Assembly (NCBI GenBank): GCA_030770545.1
Contig: CM061104.1
Span: 16,377,001-16,441,000, forward strand
Source: Macropodus opercularis
Taxonomy: Eukaryota > Chordata > Actinopteri > Anabantiformes > Osphronemidae
Length of the DNA: 64,000 nt
Reading direction: 5' to 3'
Position 1 is the first letter of the stretch, and each line of letters opens with the position of its first letter. This document shows positions 38,962-51,901 of the stretch, piece after piece. Under the pieces are notes generated by a model. That model saw nothing but the letters and a program-made list of their open reading frames with translations, was not told the DNA's origin and made no database searches. The position numbers were made by a program, and so were the translations under genes.

Positions 38962-39521
38962 CTGCACAGAAACGTCGATGTGAATCCAGTGAACCCTTTA
39001 TCTAGACCTGTACGAAAATTGGCACCAGGAAGAAAAAGTCCACGACTTCACGGATGTGACGCAGAGCTCTGCTGCCTTATGAAATGTCCCTGTGAGGCGT
39101 AAAGTTAAGAGCCTGGTTTTCTCGAACCTGCGCTGAATGTCCGTCTCATCTGTGTACAAGCTCCTGCAATGCTGTTTCCTCACTTGTAGTTTTGAAAACC
39201 ACGCCATGCTTTCCTGTCTGAATATAAAATCTATTTCTAATCATCAGTGTCCCCCCTTTTTTTTTCTCCAGAGAGTGAGTGGTACCAGAGTGCCATCTGT
39301 TGGTCCACGCAGGTAGAGCTCCTGCTGGTTCATTGCTGTCCACAGGTGTTTCTTAACAAAAGGTCAGCCTTTGACAAATCCCATAATCTGTTCACCACAT
39401 CTTGTCTGCTGGTGCAAATTTCTCCAAATAGCCTTGGGGTTTTCAGTGATGGTGTAGTTCACGGGTCTGGCCTTGGCCTATCGACAATTTAACAGCATAT
39501 TTGTAGGGTTGCAGATAATAG

Positions 39522-39527
39522 AATAAA
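39522..39527 (+). terminator. Possible poly(A) signal of the secreted-protein gene
   Basis: AATAAA about 560 bp after the stop codon at 38961 on the same strand. It would give a plausible 3' UTR, but other weaker variants (AATATAAA near 39221) precede it. Confidence 0.35.
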
Positions 39528-42500
39528 TTTCACCAACGCTTCATCATTGATCTTCAGGCTTTAATTCTTCACTGCGAGACCATTTGCACACACATCACAC
39601 AGGACAAGTTGGGCAGGAAGAAAAAGGCTGTGCAGCATCTCCAGTGAGGTTGTGAGTCAACTTTGTCAGCGTTGACAACAAGGCAAATGAGGAGCAAAAG
39701 GATTTTCGCTGGTCTTCAGTTTACTGATGGCTGTTTGTACACACTGACACCCTGCAGTTATTTGCCACTTTACCCTCAATCAATGGCTTAATGACCCTGT
39801 GTACTGTTAGAAAAAAGTGAGAAGAAGGATATGAGCTCGCTGGTCACTTCATTAGGGACAGCTGTACCCTCCAATACAGCAACTCTATTACAAGGCTACA
39901 ATTTCTCAGTTTATAAGGTGAAGCTGTTAGAAAGATTGTTCTATGTTTATCACAGAGGTCACAGTCGGGAGTCCATTATAAGACTCAACACACGTCTTAC
40001 CAAGCGGTTGTGTTGACACTGCTGTGGCACCAAGACACAGTTAATTCAGTCTCAACAATAACTGAACAGGTATCGTCTGTTTGGTGCTGTTGTATGTAAT
40101 TATATTTAACATATCTCCTCTTGGACACACACTGTAATTATCTGTGCTACTGACAAATTAACATGCTCTTTCACTTTGTTCCTCACCGCCTGCACCAGCT
40201 GGAAAATAAATGTACATACCTGGCTCGAAGTCTGTGCTCTTTATCATGGGCGCTTTCAAAATGTGTCTGTGCTGCCTGAAAAATGTGCGAACACGGAGGC
40301 AATGCGTTTTCCTCCGGCTCTACAATGGCCACTTTTGTGCCATTTGAGAAAGGGAGAAGAAGCGATGAACCCCAGCGAAGGAGCTGTGTGTTGTTGTTAC
40401 CAGCACTGGTGACTGGCCACATGACAGGGAGGACCACACACGTCCGTGACACGGCGGCAGTCACAGGCCCGTGGACGTGCCCTGATTGTTCGGTTTTATC
40501 TCTAATACAGCTCTTGGTGAGTTGGTGCTGGCACCAATAAAAAGTCTTCAGAAAGTCCAAATACTGGATGTCGGCGACTGTATTATATGACTATTGAAAT
40601 CACCAACATCAGGTCTTGGTTCAGACTCAAAACAACCCTGTGGAACTTTATCATTGCTTGTTGGAGAAACCTTGACCTTGTACTTTCTTGATTTTATTTT
40701 ATTTACTTACTTATGGATTATGGACAGCAGTGGGCTGGAAGGACACGCAAAAGGCAAATGTACTGCAGTTTGATGCCCGTGTTAAAATATCGCCAACAAC
40801 TACTTAATGTTAATGATGATCAACTACTGTACCACAGGTGCGCGCAAACATGTTGTGTTGACACTGTTGCAAATGGGAAACGCACTTTCGCACCACAGCT
40901 GTGCCAGGTTTAGCGCACAGCTGCGCTTCCAAGCCACAGCCATGAGCTCTGATGCTAAATCTGTTTATTTACCGTTTATCTAGGAGGGTTAAGGACAATA
41001 TTTCATAGACTGCCTGACCTAGATGGCAAATGTGACAAACAAATATAAATTAGTACAACCTGACAACGTAGCTTGAACAAGTAAACTAGAAAAAGTGTTC
41101 AAATAAGTAATAACTGGTATTATACCAGAGGGGGTTTCATGTTTACCCCAATATTACTTTATCTCCAGTGTGTGTTGCCCACACGTTACAGCACACGCCT
41201 CTGTTAACGCCGATTAAATTGTCTTCTTTTCTTTTACTTGAGCCCAGAGAATACTGCCGTTAATAGGAGCCTGTTTTTTCTGCCTGTGTGTGTTTGCTCC
41301 ACATGTTCCCTTCCTCTCCTCTTGTTGTCCCACATGAGGCTTTCAGTGAACCCACTATACTCTGCCAGCACAACTGACCTGTGGTAAGGGGGAAATCAAT
41401 AGTCAATTCCATTTTGCAACCCGCGTGTGACAGGTAGTAGATAGGAGTGGATTGGGTGCATGTAAGGAGCAGGAGCGTGAGTTGGAGCTTGTCTGACCCC
41501 CTTCTCTCGCTCGCTCTCGCACAGAAGCAGCAGTGAAGAGCCAGCGGTAAAACAACTCAGCGGAGAGTGGACGCGTTTAATGGGAATTTTGTGATTTTAA
41601 TTGTAAAGTGACACACATTGCAACAGGACTGCAAATACATTCCTCTCATATTTTAAGATCTCTGTTAAAATAATGACTATACTTGATCATGCATTTCCAC
41701 TATATATATATAAAACAAAGCACTGACACTGACTTACAGGAGCAGGAAGAAGAGGTGCATACATACAGTCCTTTGACTTGAATGTGTTCATCCATGATTA
41801 GCAGAAGCCATGATTGCAGTTAGCTGCTCTAATTCTGCATCAGTGGATAAATATGAGAGGATCTTTCCAGCGGTGACTAATTGGAGGCTCATCGTGACTC
41901 TAATGTAAAGGAGACAACGTTTCATTTCTTACAGTACAAGGGCCACAATCAAACCAAGCAAGGCTTCATCAGTTCAACTTAGCGTTTGGGCCCTCACTTA
42001 ATTTCGCTGCTCAGTGAAACACAGCGTGTAATACTCGTCATTACTGCTGATTAAGAAACGAGATCAGGAAAAACATGTTAACGCATGTGTCACAGCCTGT
42101 TTAGACTGGGACAAAATGGGCATCTGGATTAGAAAAGTCCACCAATGCGCTGGTGCTGTAACTAAAAGTTTATGTGAGGTGCAATGAAGGGCAAAGGAAA
42201 AAAGAGTCTCTGGTCCGCAGCCATGAGAAGAAAATGCAGAAACCAAAGCAGATGATAAGCCGTTAAGTACTTCTGCTTTTCCTTTCTCTTCTTCAGAAAC
42301 CTGTGGAGGAATATTTTATTTCACAATGAAAATATTATATTATGGAAAGTAGTTATGTGTCACTGACAAAGAAAGTGATTGTACACTTTTAACCAGCTCT
42401 ACCAGCTTTAATCACTGTCTCCTTCTCAGATTGCTGGCGTTGTGTAGGCTCCTGAGAGACTCTGCACAGCTAATCTGCATTTAACGTGGAATAAAAATGC

Positions 42501-44914
42501 AAATCTACGCAACATTCGGCAAAGGAAAGCTTTGCAATGTCAAACATAGATTTGTTTCGAACACTGAAAATGGCAGTTTTCAAAAGTAGAATGTTTCCAG
42601 GCTGTGTATTTAATCCTCCTCCACTGACCTCATGATTAACAGTTAGCGTCCATTAAGCGTTGGAGGGCAGCGAAGTGACTGAGCAGGGAAACAGCTGTTG
42701 GATTAAAAGTTGAGTGGGTGAGCTCACCAGTTCACTCTTTGAAACGAAGCCCCAGCCAGAGAATCATTTAACAATTTAATAAGCTAATAAATGTGATGTG
42801 GCAAGTAGTTTCAAGTGCCCTTGGGGGGGGTGAAGGCACAGTTTACGATCCCGTTTGAGAGCTTGTTCTACTCGCATGCTGACAAAGGCTTAGACAGGAG
42901 CAGAGAGGCAGACGGCTGTGCTGTTGCTACTCAGCACAGAGGGGTCAGGCGGAAGCAGACGTTCCAGAGGTGGCTCCCTGGAGTCACATTAGAAGGAGTT
43001 TAACACCTCAAAGTAAAGAATTGAATTGCAGCGGGATTACTGCTCTTACTTATCTATCGCCAAACGACACAATAACGTTTTGGAGATTTCTGTTGCTCTG
43101 TAGCCATGGATTTAAACGCCCCACTCTCCTTCCCATAACTAGGCCCCATTAGTCATGTGTTTCTTCCTGGAAAATAGTGAAGTTTCACAAATTCAGAACG
43201 AGGATGTTGCTGCTGCTGTGGCTTGGCTAACGCACACACATTCACGTCCTCCAATCCAAGGTGCTTTGAGACGCACTGTTTCATCTGGTTGTATCAGGGC
43301 TGATGAGAGCCACTCGTCTTTCTGGGTCTGCTGCAGCTGCTGTGTGGTGAGTGGCAAGCCTCTCTGATGGCTCTCCTTTATCTTCACATCAAGTGATTTG
43401 CTGCTGCTTTCATTTTGATACTTGTGCCAGATTGAGAAGAGAAACTTTACAAAGTTTCTGGATGGCGCAGGTACGGGCTGGAGAGTTGCATCCGGGTCCA
43501 ACTTAAGCACCAGTCATCTTAATCTAATTGAAAGACTCTTCTATAATTGGATTTTTTTTGCCCATTCTCTATTGTGTGTTTGCCATGAATCGTCCTTTGT
43601 AGTTTCCTGTCTGATGATGCCAATGCTTGATTTAACAAACATGAAATACTACAGCTATGGAGGATTTCAAATAATTTGCATTTAAAGAGGATTTTAAAGA
43701 TAAGATAAGAGATTCAAATAAAGATGCTTGAAGGTTAATGTTCATACAGCATCTAATTAAAACCTTGTAAATTAAGGCCATGTAAAAATATAGTTGATTG
43801 AACCCTAACTTTGCTTTACTGTTTTAAGAGCTTTGCCGTCCAAATGTTAACACGTCAACGTTACACTAACTGTGTTTATGTTCTGGTCATCTATGTTACG
43901 AAAGAGGATGTGAAACATGCTGGATACCTCCTTCTTAGAGTTTAGGAGTTTTACAGCTGCTTTTGCAAACAGCAGGAAATGTTCTCGGGTTATAACCCAT
44001 GTATATAAAAAACCTTTTTTAAAACTATATTAAGGCCAATTGTTGGAATTCTTAGTGTGAGAAATATAAGGAGAATGAGGAAACAGTGGCAAGTGTGTCA
44101 TTGCGCTCTGTGTCCAGGATATTGCCAAATGTGAGCGTTTTGTAACCCCCAACGAGAAAGGAAACACACGGTGGAGAGCAAAATGTTTTTTTCCTTTTTT
44201 TTTTACGGGGGTGTGACTCACTGACACACACGCACAGATATAAAAATCCAGACAACACATTTGCATCAGAGCGTGAAAGCAGACACTCTTAATTCACCCA
44301 GTCTTCATTTTAAGCGTGAATGTTTTTGTTGACAAAATTCACTTCACATTTAATAGCATAACTCGTCTTCCCTTCTTCCCCCTCTTTCTCACCCTCTTTC
44401 TGTCCTTTGCCTTTTGTCAGAGCTACAGGCAATTACCTATTACCAGTAAGCAGAGACAGCGAGAAAAGCAGGGTAAAATGGAGCCTTTATGCACACGGCT
44501 GATAAGGAACAGGGAGAAATCCCATTTCTCCCACACCGCTGAACGCAGGCTTCGCAAATAGTGAGTTAGTGCAGGCGGAGGGTAGAGATCTAACTCCACG
44601 TTTGAGTGATGGTTACAAATTATTAAAGCCATACATCCTCGTCTTATGGGATTGCCTGCAATTCAACAGCCCAGACATGAACATTTCTGCCCAGCAGTGT
44701 TATTCTAGATCAGGAATGTTGGGGAACAAGATTCAAATAAATGGAGAAACAAACTGCTTTGATTTTGAAGAAAAATTCAAATTGAGCTATCAAGGGTCAG
44801 ACGTGGGCTGAGACAGTGGCCTTTAGATTCTTCAGCGCCCAAACAGAATCAAACCGAGAAACCAAGATAGGAAGTTTCCAAATGCTGTGGCCTAATTTAC
44901 CAGCTGCGTGAGCA

Positions 44915-44937
44915 TGCGTGCGTGCGTGCGTGCGTGT
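44915..44937 (+). repeat. (TGCG)n microsatellite
   Basis: Five to six copies of the TGCG tetranucleotide grading into TG. Alternating purine-pyrimidine sequence, so Z-DNA-prone; no gene overlaps. Confidence 0.85.
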
Positions 44938-45055
44938 GTCTGTGACAACATGTTTGTGTGTCAACTATCTGTGATGACAGAAATCACTGAGGACCATCTG
45001 CCACCCTGTCAGATAACACCGGTGCCACCTTGTTGACCCCTTTGTGGTATTTACC

Positions 45056-45272
45056 AGTCAAATTCACTGTTTAAAATGAAATAAGATATAATAAATGAAC
45101 CTTCTTTACTTTCAGAAGTTAACTTTAAACAGTCAAATTCACTGTTTAAAATTAAACAAGATATAATAAATAAACCTTCTTTATTTTGAGAAGTTAACTT
45201 TAAAAAGTCAAATTCACTGTTTAAAATTACATAAGATATAATAAATAAACCTTCTTTATTTTGAGAAGTTAC
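45056..45272 (+). repeat. 75-bp tandem repeat, about 2.9 copies
   Basis: Copies begin at 45056, 45131 and 45206, each starting AGTCAAATTCACTGTTTAAA, followed by AGATATAATAAAT, then CCTTCTTTA and AGAAGTTA. The spacing is exactly 75 bp. Copies 2 and 3 share TATTTTGAGAAG where copy 1 has TACTTTCAGAAG, so the last two are the more recent duplication. The third copy is cut short after GAAGTTAC. The unit is AT-rich and noncoding, about 1.1 kb upstream of csf3r. Confidence 0.95.
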
Positions 45273-45899
45273 ACGTCAGTCGTGGCCAGATCTCTTAGGC
45301 CAGGTCTGTATTTTTTGTAAAAGCATTCCACACAAAGACTAAAACTAACAACGAATTGTGTCTACTCTGACTGTCGCTGAATCCAGAACCTACTTTAACT
45401 TATTGTACAACTACAATATTGCACAACAACTGGAAAAACACGACTTTGTCTTTTTTCAAACAGAAGCTCAGAAGACCATTATATTCTACTACATCCCTGG
45501 AGTAGTGACCATAGCATTTGAAGCACTATAGAGGCCTTGGCTCAACTGAAAAGGCTTCACAAGATGCAGTTTGGGTTTTTTTTATGTGATCTTGTGTAAA
45601 TAGTCTTGAAATAATCTAGAAAACCACCATTTCATCCTTTAAACAGTTTGCTTTGTGACCAACCTCTGAAGAGAAGTGACCTGCTTTTTCTTGAAAACCA
45701 GAGTCGCAGAAACATCTGTGACTCTGTTTGTGTGATACTGTATATTGAAGCCTCATGTGTGACTCATCATGTGATGGCCTGTGTGAATCGGGGAGATCTA
45801 ACGTGACGTGTTGCAGAGAATGTGACTTTGTTGTACCTAAACGTTTTTTTGCCTTTCAGTTGCCATATAATCATTTAAATCTCAAGTCAATGAGCTGTT

Positions 45900-46034
45900 T
45901 GCTCCCTGTCCAACCTACTCTGTGCTTCCTCCCTGTGTGTCCTGCTGTGAAGGCATGTCTGTGTCCTGTCGCCGCTGCCTTAGGAGCTGACAACCGGAGC
46001 CGAGAGACTTTTAAACTTTCATGCTTGTGTTATG
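45900..46034 (+). other. csf3r: Candidate csf3r 5' untranslated exon
   Basis: A strong donor TGTTATG|GTGAGTG ends at 46034. It could splice to the acceptor GCTGCCTGACAG ending at 46415, which lies 11 bases before the csf3r start codon. The upstream boundary is not determinable; an AP-1 site TGACTCA lies at 45760-45766. A first noncoding exon is usual for this receptor family. This is an inference from splice signals only. Confidence 0.4.
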
Positions 46035-46426
46035 GTGAGTGTTTCAGAAACTCCAGTCACGAGCGAGGGTCTCAAATGATTATTAAATTTATAAACAAGG
46101 TTGTTGACTTAATATTAGAACCTAGTGTCATACAAGCTCCCATCCCATCACGTCAGCATCACGTTTGTTTTGACCACCTTGCAGTTCTGCTCACAGTTTT
46201 ACGGTCTGTTTATACTTATAATATTATGCATTATGCAGATCACATCCTTGCTCGCATCAGCCCTCTATGCCCAAGTTTGGAAACACCACACTTACTCTGT
46301 TGCAGCGACAGTCATTATCATTCAAACAATGCAGTGTCAGTGTCAGCTGAATGGCAAATTAATTCAAATGTTATATTTACAGAGCATGAAAGATAATATT
46401 CCTGCTGCCTGACAGGTGTCTTCATC

Positions 46427-49400
46427 ATGATATCCACATGGGTGTCGGTGATTGTCCTGCTGGTGAACGGCGTGAGGAGCGGTGAGTGCTTTCATCCCAA
46501 TAGAAACCCAAGCAGCAGTTGCAAAGACAATTGTTGACTTCTTCTGTTATTAAAATGAATTCTCTGTATTTGCTTTAAAGGTCAGTCTTTTTATTTTCAT
46601 TTATTTTCTCATTGTTAGAGGATGGCGTACAACCATGTGCGACGATCCAGACGTCCGGCTCAGTGGTGCCTTTGGGGTCACCTGTCAACGCCACCTGTGT
46701 CATCAGGGACGACTGCCCCCTGGTCATCGGACAAGCTGTTCACATACAGTGGCGCCTCGATGATGGTTTTATTCCCAGCAGCCCTGTGGCCAATAAGAGC
46801 AGAACAGTTTCCAAGGTTGCCATACCAAGCTTCAACCACTCCAGGGCTTTTCTCACCTGCTGTGTCCAGACCTCACGCTTTCAAGTGGTGGCAGGAGTGG
46901 AGATCAGAGCTGGATGTGAGTGTATTTAACTGATAATGAAATTAATTTACCATCACTAGTTTAGTAGAAAAAACACTATAGTCATTTCATTTTTAAGCAG
47001 TAAGATCAAAGAAAAAATTACTTTTATTTAACCAACCCAACATCATAAGGATGGACGTGTTAGAAGTTTAAAACAAAGATTATATTAAAAAGATTGAATC
47101 AACACGTCTAAAAGAAGGTGCACGTTTCAATTTGGACTAATTATAAACCCAGAATTACACCCAGAGCCTCAGATCTAGTGTAACCTTTAGAGCTCAATAA
47201 ATCCACAACAAGGCTTCCTTACGGATCAAGCTATCATCCAATGCTTTCATTGCCATCTCCATCAAAGAAGACATATTTGTCTTTATTTGTCCATAGATCG
47301 ACCACAGGCACCACAGAATCTCACCTGTCAGACGAACCTCACCAACCCCAACACCCTGACCTGTAGTTGGGACCCTGGGCAGCAGGAGACCCTGCTGCTC
47401 ACAAAGTACACCCTCCACACTGAGATCTGGTAAAGATACGCGCTGCAACATCAGTCACTGCGCAAGCACTGTGTCTGTGTCATTTACAATAAACATTACT
47501 GAAGTTGCATAACCACGTCTCCCACGGTATTTCCTCATTCCAGGGATTTAAACGAGAACCTTACGTATGAGCTGCCGACAGGAGTCCACCGCTTCACTAT
47601 CCCTCGTTCTGGCTTCGTCCTGTTCTCAGAAATGAAAATATATGTGAAGGCGGTAAATGAGCTTGGAGAAGCAACCTCGTTACCTGTCATTTTGGAACCT
47701 GTTAGTGCAGGTGAGCTCTGAAGAAAATAAGCACGTACTGAAGGTTTGCACACATTGACTGTTTCTATTGTACCAAAGAGATGTAATTAAGTTGAATATA
47801 ATATTTAATGATAGTATTCCACATCGTTCACTGTTTTATTCCAGCTAAGTTTGACCCACCAAAGATTCTAAGGCTTGAAGCGGTGCCACCAAGGAAAGGC
47901 TGCCTAAAGCTGAAATGGGGCTTATCGCAGGACCAGGCCTGGATGTGCGAGCAGCGTTTCAACCTGGAAGTTCGACTTAAGCCTGCTGACAGTAATCAAT
48001 GGAATGAACAACTGGTGAGTACAAATCAGTCCAGTGCTGAGTCGAAGCCTGGTTAGTTACCTTTGGGTACAGTAGGAGTCCATTACAAGCATCTGTTTAC
48101 CTAAAGTCATGTCTCTGTGGTTTGTGTCCTAGATCCCGTTGAGTCAGGTTAAACCAACGAAGCCCCTGGACCAGTGTCGTCTCCTCCATGGGACTCGGTA
48201 TTTTGCCCAGATTAGAGTCAGATACCAGGAGAGCCCCTGGAGTGAGTGGAGCAGCAGCCAGTCTGGAGTCACCTTGGAGAGCGGTAAGACCCAGATCAAT
48301 TTGGACTGACACAATCAGTCACTCTAACATTCTCCAATCATTTGCCTTTTCTTCCATTTCGAGGTCTTTTCAATATATGGTAATGCCGTGTTCTACATCT
48401 CCCACTGCTTTGCTCTATAGTGCAGCCAAATTGATGTATTGAGTTTTGCCGCACACTCTGGCAGTGAATCCATAGACCTGTCTTAAATAGAGAAAGTCTG
48501 CTTTTTAAAGTGCAGAAAAAGAAATGCATGCTTTTGACAAGCTGCGAAGCTGACAGCCATCTCTTTCTTGCAGCTCCCACTGGACGCCTAGACTCGTGGA
48601 TGAAGGTATCAGGGGATCACACGCACAAACAACTAAACATACAGTTGTTTTGGAAGGTACACACATCACACACGCTGCTTGACACTTGACACAAATGATA
48701 TTTTCTGTTATAGCTCTGGCTGAGGGTGTGAGGCCTGCCTTTAGAATTTATATTTTTCTGTTCTAGCCATCAAAACAATTTCGTGCCAATGGCCAAAATG
48801 TCTCATATATCGTCTCAGTGCAAAAAAAGGAGGGTGAAAAGGGGAATGTGTGCTCTACAACGGGGAATTACTGCACTTTCCAGCTTCCCCGGAAAGCAAA
48901 GAGAGTGTACCTGAGTGCTGTAAATGCAGCAGGAAAATCCTCCCCCACTGAGGTTCACATCCACCATCCTAAAGGTAAACCTGACCTGTTTACATATGTG
49001 TAAGAGGTTTAGAATACAGATGAGGCACGGTACACTGAATTCTTCCTGTAGCATATCAGAGACGTTTTACTTCCTGCAGATCGTCAGACAGTGATATCAG
49101 ACATCACAGTCATCCCTTCTGATGACCAGTCCCTTCTGGTCCAGTGGAAGAGTGTGGATACTTCTGGTCTCACTGGTTACGTGGTTGAATGGAGGCCTTT
49201 GTTATGGGAAAACTTGTCTCTCGTCCAGTTTAAAATGGCAGACAGAAACCAGTCCAGCCTTGTTATAACAGGTGTGTGCTTTTTTGCAGATGTTAGGATC
49301 CTTATGTTTCTTATATTACTTAACGTGTAGGTGGTTTTCCTAATCTGTTCCTCATCCTTTACCACCATATGCATGATCTTCTCTTTCCTGCGCATGACCT

Positions 49401-51255
49401 GCCTGTACACACCGTTCTGAGCTCACAGGCACTGATCCACTCTAACCTCTTCACTCTCATCAATAGGCAGCATTGAGCCCTACAAGCCCTACGGGATCTC
49501 TGTGTATCCGAGGTTTAAGGATGGGATAGGCCTTCCTCAGACTGTTAATGCCTATTCGAGACAAAAGGGTAAGTCACCAAGATTCCAGGAGGATCACACA
49601 AAGAGCAGGCAGAGGTGTGAGAGTCTGAGTTCTTCAGCTTTGAAGACGTGAGAGAAGGGTTGGCCGCGCGAGTAAAAAAGGCCCCGTTGCTGATGTGTGA
49701 TGTAGTAATGCCCTCTTGTGGATATAAATGAGAATTGATGATTTTTGAATCATAACTTTTTTTGAAGATTTTAAGGTCGTTGTGGCTGCAATAATGAGAA
49801 TAATTGTGTTTTTTTAAAGCTCCATCCATGGCCCCTGAGCTTAGGTTTAAAAAATCTTGGCAGTCACATATTGAGCTCAGCTGGGATGAAATATCATTAA
49901 GCCAAAGAAATGGAATCATCCAAAGCTACAAAGTCTTCTGCTGGAGTGAGAAGGGACTCGTCACTGGTAGGCTGAAGCCCTTTTGTTTAGTTGTTACTAA
50001 TACATTTGTACGTCTTTGATGCTATCCTACGTCTGACTCCTCGGTTAGTTGTGGATGCTGACCTGGAGGAGCGGAGGGTGATTCTGAGAGATCTCAACAC
50101 TGCGCTCCCGTATAAAGCTTTCGTCATGGTTAGCACTTTTGGTGGCAGCCTGAACGGGTCAGAGATTCAGTTTGAAATCGAACCCTTCGGTTAGTATGAC
50201 CAGACTAAATGAACAGTGTGTATTTATACATGAGTGATTTCATTTAAAACATTTTTCTCTCTTCTCAGATGCATTTACCTTTGTGATGATTGTAGTTGCA
50301 TCTGGTGTCACAATGTCATTGCTTATCATTTTTGTGGTGACTTGTTTCTCCACCCATAAAAGGTGAGACCAGGTACAGTTTTAATTTTAACTAAAGGCTT
50401 TAATATAATTCAATATGAATATATTGTGTTGGTTCCTCTACTTCCAGGATAAAGAGACGGTTTTGGCCTGCTGTTCCAGATCCAGCTAACAGCAGCATCA
50501 GGAGATGGACATCAGAATCAACACAGGTGCATAAGCCTCGTCTGTGCAAGATAAACTGAGCAAGACAATAAAATCTGCTGCCCACACCCTGTCTAGCATG
50601 CAATGTTAGCAATTAGTGTAACACAATGTTGTGGAGCCTTTAGAGTCTCAGAAGTTGGTAAACTCCTAAAAAGACCTAAAGGGGAAGAAACCTAGAAGTT
50701 GTCCAGGTGTCAAGAAACTGTACTTTTGTCATGATAACCGAAGAATAAAAATTCATTTTCCTCCTGCAGAGTATTCTACCTTCCTGGGACAACGATGAAC
50801 CCAATCCAATATATCTGTCCCATCTCAGCTTCTTGGACTTGCCAACTAAACTAAGCAAAGAGGAAGACGATCTTTGGTCAAACCAAGAGGCCACCAGTGA
50901 CCTGGGAGAGTCAATCTGTGGTTCACCATTCATCCCTGGATACTCTAGGTCAAACAGTGACTCTGTCCCCTATGCTACTGTGATCTTCTCTGGACCATGC
51001 AGCAGTCCTCCACCCAAAGAGCCTCGGGTCTACCTGCGGTCGGAGTCCACTCAACCGCTCTTGGAAACTGAAGAATGCTTCAGTCCAAAGTGCTACCATG
51101 ATATGGCAGCTCATGGGTCGCCAGGGAAGCAGTGTTTTTTTGGACCAAGCCACGATAATGATTGTGTACCTGAAGAAGGTACAGATTCAGTCATTGTCTG
51201 GGATGATTTTCCTTTTCTACAAGCATTAGCAATGAATGATAGTGAGAATGATTAA
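46427..51255 (+). CDS. csf3r: Granulocyte colony-stimulating factor receptor, 834 aa
   Basis: Class I cytokine receptor for G-CSF at the surface of myeloid cells. Coding exons: 46427-46481, 46619-46915, 47297-47429, 47544-47710, 47845-48014, 48133-48283, 48574-48656, 48767-48974, 49080-49271, 49467-49568, 49820-49966, 50049-50189, 50269-50362, 50448-50526, 50770-51255; all GT-AG and in frame. Residues 1-18 are the signal peptide, about 19-117 an Ig-like domain, then a cytokine-receptor module (SWDP; WSEWS at 310-314), three FNIII domains and a TM helix at about 618-641. Box 1 WPAVPDP lies at 653-659. The tail keeps YLRSESTQPLL (761-771) and FPFLQ near the C-terminus, both matching mammalian CSF3R. 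Length agrees with human (836 aa). Tail tyrosines are 688, 731, 741, 761 and 782; none is in a YxxQ context. JAK/STAT signalling is inferred from family knowledge. Next gene: mrps15, starting 725 bp downstream of the stop codon. Confidence 0.96.
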
Positions 51256-51530
51256 TTTGCTAATTATAAATGTTACTGCTTTGCCAGATAATGTGTGTTT
51301 TTAGATCTGAGCTTGTGTCAAGAGTAAACTTTGAAAAGTTGATATAGCGAAGCAGAGAGGTTCAGTGCTTTGATATGTGATTATATGTGATGTTTATGCT
51401 TTCTGTGTTCCACGTTTGGAAAGAAAATGAAAAGCTCCTCAGAAAAGCTTCATTTCTACCAGCAAATTTTGTTTTGGAGATATTTTACATAAAATGTAAA
51501 TTTAACAGTTTCTAAAAAAACGTTTAATTC

Positions 51531-51536
51531 AATAAA
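51531..51536 (+). terminator. csf3r: csf3r poly(A) signal
   Basis: AATAAA in AATTCAATAAAAAATG, about 275 bp after the csf3r stop codon. It is the first canonical AATAAA after the stop and precedes the mrps15 promoter. Confidence 0.7.
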
Positions 51537-51880
51537 AAATGTTTTCTAGTGACTGAGTGTTCACTACAACAGTATACCGCTAAAAGAAAAGAAAACCATG
51601 TGGCAAACAGTTTCAAGCCAGACCAACCAAATCTACAGAAACATTTACATAGTTTAGTTCAAACTGGGTTTTGCATGTATATAATAAATATAATACTATA
51701 GAGTAAATTGATATGAATAACAAGTGTACTGAATTAGAAGTTTGCAGTTTTCGTTGTTAAACTCAGATGATTTCTTTGGAATATTTTCCTTTCACGCTTT
51801 AATCGATCGATGTGCTCTGGAATCGTTAGCTTAGCCTAGAAAACGCTTCTCCATCTCCACTCAACTAGTTTCGTCTGCTC

Positions 51881-51901
51881 AAAATGGCGAGGCTCGTGTA
51901 G
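51881..51901 (+). promoter_or_regulatory. mrps15: YY1-type site overlapping a 5-codon upstream ORF of mrps15
   Basis: AAAATGGCGA (51881-51890) matches the YY1 core AAnATGGCG. That site is typical of TATA-less promoters of mitochondrial and ribosomal genes and usually lies just downstream of the transcription start. The ATG inside it (51884) opens a reading frame of five codons (M-A-R-L-V) ending at TAG 51899-51901. It is in frame with the mrps15 start at 51980 but closed before it, so it is not an N-terminal extension. Confidence 0.6.

Larger units (their letters stand above)
38962..45755. other. Intergenic DNA between the secreted-protein gene and csf3r: no gene seen
   Basis: No supportable exon; the longest frame is 125 codons on the minus strand at 40183-40560, with no recognisable domain. 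The interval holds an AATAAA (39522-39527), an 8-G run near 42825, a TGCG tetranucleotide repeat (44915-44937) and a 3-copy 75-bp tandem repeat (45056-45272). A splice-acceptor-like TCGCTCTCGCACAG near 41510-41523, followed 22 bases later by a GTAAAA donor, could be a small untranslated exon, but nothing else supports it. Confidence 0.55.

Noticed and set aside
38318..38967. Minus-strand open frames opposite exon 2 of the secreted-protein gene
   Set aside because: Shadows of the plus-strand coding exon; no independent start, splice or family evidence.
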